Shown one piece after another: positions 62,457 through 64,000 of a stretch of 64,000 nucleotides of DNA (its first letter is position 1; the number at the start of each line of letters is the position of its first letter). The stretch covers positions 1 to 64,000 of the forward strand of contig JAFXFS010000003.1 in NCBI GenBank assembly GCA_017513445.1, read 5' to 3'. The DNA is from Bacteroidales bacterium. Lineage in GTDB: Bacteria > Bacteroidota > Bacteroidia > Bacteroidales > UBA932. The position numbers and the translations under genes are program-made. The notes beneath the pieces are model-generated. The model was not told where the DNA came from. It did not search any database and saw only the letters and a program-made list of their open reading frames with translations.

Positions 62457-63878
62457 CTAGTAGCTTGATAGTTTTTTGATGGTGGCATCAATTAACTCTT
62501 TAGGGAATACCCCTTTTGCTTCGTAATATCCACGAGCTGCATCTAATGCTTTTGCACTTTCAGCACAATTTGTAGGCAATTGCTCAAGAGAGTTAAGAAG
62601 ATCTTCATTCTCCTTGTTGTGTATATTTACATTGACATAGCATTTCTCGGCAACCAATAGCGGATCTTCCATCTCAAAGCCAATTCGTGCAGCTGTTACC
62701 AGAGCGGCAAGTGTCAGATAAATATCTGCTGTTCCATCTGCAGAACGAAGTTCAACAGTTTGCTTATCTGGCATTTCAAACTTATTGTCTGCCTCAATTG
62801 GATTTGCAATTGCAAGCATATTTGTATTACCGGTCCAACCAAGTGGAACTCTTACCAGAACAGAGCGATTTCTGTCACCCCAGCAGATTGTAGTTGGTGC
62901 CTCCTGATGAGGAACTAATCTGAAGTATGAATTTGGTTCGCAATTGCCAAATGCTGTTAGCGATGCAGCACATTTCATATAACCGGCTATTGCACAACGA
63001 GCTTCATTGGATAGAACACCATCTTTAATCATTATGGATTCATCTCCCTTTAGGAGTTTTGTGTGAAAATGTAGTCCACTTCCAGCTTTTCCCTCAGCAA
63101 TTTTTGGTTCAAAAGAGAGGTCTAACCCATATCTATGTGCTAACGTTCTAAGTATCCATTGAGCAATCACAAGTTGGTCAGCAGCTTCAACAACTGATGT
63201 GGTCAAGAACTCAATCTCATTTTGCTCATAAATTTTATTATCAATTGTAAAGTTGCCAACCTCAGAGTGAGCATATTTAATCTCTCCACCTGCCTGAGCA
63301 ATAAGGTACATTGCTTCAGTTCTGAAAAATTCAAATTTTGAGTAAGGTGTTGATTCGTGATAGCCCTTCTGGTCAGGTGTGTTGAATAACTCCTCTCTAT
63401 CTCCAATTACATAGAATTCTAACTCTCCCATAGCGTGGAAATCAAGACCTGTTTGTAGCTTGAACTCCTTATGGGCTTTCCTCAAGATATATTCTGGAGA
63501 GCTCTCAAGCGGATGGCCATCCTTTGTGAAGAAAGAGCAAAGAATTCCCAAAGTTGGTATCTCTGCGAATGGATCAAGGTATGCAGTTGAAAAGCGGGGA
63601 ACAACATATAAGTCGCTCGAATCAGCTGCGATGTAAGGGAATAGACTGGATCCATCAACTCTCTCTCCATAAGTCAATATCGTATCAAGATAGTCAAGGT
63701 TTGTCACTGGAAAGTTCAGTGTTTTAAGTCTGTGATCGTTAGCAACATACCTGAAGTTTATAATTTTAATTTCGTTATCTAAAACATAATCAATGATATC
63801 CTTTTTTGTGAAATCCTTCGGATATTTTCCTATCGCCTTGACTAAAGGGTTTATACTATTTTTTAACTTTTTATCCAT
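62457..63878 (-). CDS. glnA: Glutamine synthetase type I
   Basis: 473 residues, normal for GSI. The GS beta-grasp N-domain includes DGSSLFPYIAADSSDLYVVP near 73-92. The catalytic domain has GSGLHFHTKL near 266, NRSVLVRVP near 336 and ELRSADGTADIYL near 376. It makes glutamine from glutamate, ammonia and ATP. The adenylylation tyrosine loop of enterobacterial GlnA (near 397) is not evident. Bacteroidales often carry a separate GSIII, not seen here. The start is 7 nt after the stop of a partial gene at the right edge. Confidence 0.9.
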   Translation of the reverse strand: MDKKLKNSINPLVKAIGKYPKDFTKKDIIDYVLDNEIKIINFRYVANDHRLKTLNFPVTNLDYLDTILTYGERVDGSSLFPYIAADSSDLYVVPRFSTAYLDPFAEIPTLGILCSFFTKDGHPLESSPEYILRKAHKEFKLQTGLDFHAMGELEFYVIGDREELFNTPDQKGYHESTPYSKFEFFRTEAMYLIAQAGGEIKYAHSEVGNFTIDNKIYEQNEIEFLTTSVVEAADQLVIAQWILRTLAHRYGLDLSFEPKIAEGKAGSGLHFHTKLLKGDESIMIKDGVLSNEARCAIAGYMKCAASLTAFGNCEPNSYFRLVPHQEAPTTICWGDRNRSVLVRVPLGWTGNTNMLAIANPIEADNKFEMPDKQTVELRSADGTADIYLTLAALVTAARIGFEMEDPLLVAEKCYVNVNIHNKENEDLLNSLEQLPTNCAESAKALDAARGYYEAKGVFPKELIDATIKKLSSY

Positions 63879-63885
63879 TTTGCCA

Positions 63886-64000
63886 TTATTTATTATTCAA
63901 GTGCCATAAATTTGATATAAGATTCTTTTCTGCCTCTAATTTAAGTTTTTTTTGTGCGATTTTCCCATCTTTCTTACTTACGAATGAGTTAAAGCTTAAT
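63886..64000 (-). CDS. 3' end of an unidentified minus-strand gene
   Basis: The minus strand is open from the window edge to a TAA at 63886-63888, giving 37 residues ending KNLISNLWHLNNK, rich in Lys and Leu. The 7-nt distance to the glnA start is typical of an operon. Only a tail is visible, so no family can be assigned; a chance open frame is possible. Confidence 0.45.
   Translation of the reverse strand, partial: LSFNSFVSKKDGKIAQKKLKLEAEKNLISNLWHLNNK

Overview
The window reads as a chromosomal segment of an AT-rich member of the Bacteroidota, most likely order Bacteroidales. The main reasons are promoters of the phylum type (a -7 box TAnnTTTG before many genes) with few obvious Shine-Dalgarno sequences, and families typical of the group: a DUF4831 protein, an HU-CCDC81 protein beside dnaG, a short ACT-less SerA in a serC-serA-DUF1015 cluster, a TonB receptor with a carboxypeptidase-regulatory-like N-terminus, a pRiA4b-ORF3-like protein beside miaA, and a FISUMP lipoprotein. 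I cannot name genus or species. Coding density is high. The only gene-free stretch over 300 bases (25687-25999) is filled by a hairpin repeat cluster and a terminator.

Layout. 1-140: right end of an IS3-family element. 180-3563 (-): GHL10/SGNH esterase and alkaline phosphatase. 3661-5330 (+): SDR and metallo-beta-lactamase-fold enzyme. 5339-5500: hairpin repeat cluster 1. 5589-7148 (-): peptide transporter. 7281-10767 (+): acyltransferase, DUF4831, PepD. 10854-11933 (+): rpsF-rpsR-rplI. 12063-17129 (+): glycosyltransferase, M16 protease, porin. 17297-21953 (-): TrpB2, NagB, acyl-CoA ligase, SGNH hydrolase. 22132-25686 (+): membrane LytTR regulator, His-rich membrane protein, TonB receptor. 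25709-25909: repeat cluster 2. 26000-26073 (-): tRNA-Asn. 26188-31182 (+): HU-CCDC81, dnaG, metG. 31253-33366 (-): trpS, recA. 33500-42818 (+): rlmN, patatin/Omp85, recX, prfB with a programmed +1 frameshift, fumarase, M49-like peptidase, galK. 42896-45126 (-): two TPM proteins and a FISUMP lipoprotein. 45257-47931 (+): apbE, D-aminoacylase. 48009-55594 (-): ROK kinase, MFS sugar transporter, DUF1015, serA, serC, then pyrI, pyrB and an IMPACT protein. 55652-56998 (+): pRiA4b-ORF3-like, miaA. 57014-59218 (-): recQ. 59426-61493 (+): nhaA, FKBP. 61569-63878 (-): zinc metallopeptidase and glutamine synthetase, with the tail of another minus-strand gene at the right edge.

Most of the window is housekeeping. 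The most unusual part is 21954-25686. Six copies of a TGTGAYNAAA element lie in the 178-bp divergent region between an SGNH hydrolase/acyl-CoA ligase pair and a membrane-anchored LytTR regulator. Three of them are spaced exactly 20 bp apart and interleave with the predicted LytTR promoter. The regulator is followed by a His-rich membrane protein and a TonB receptor with a Cys-x-x-Cys in its plug, which together look like a self-regulated metal or cofactor uptake locus (inference). The second unusual element is a dispersed two-hairpin repeat present in two clusters, whose stems change in a compensatory way between copies. The prfB frameshift site with its intact SD-like stimulator, and the 11-bp hairpin at the 5' end of the S6-S18-L9 transcript, also deserve attention because S6 and S18 belong to the ribosomal site that hides the anti-SD in this phylum.
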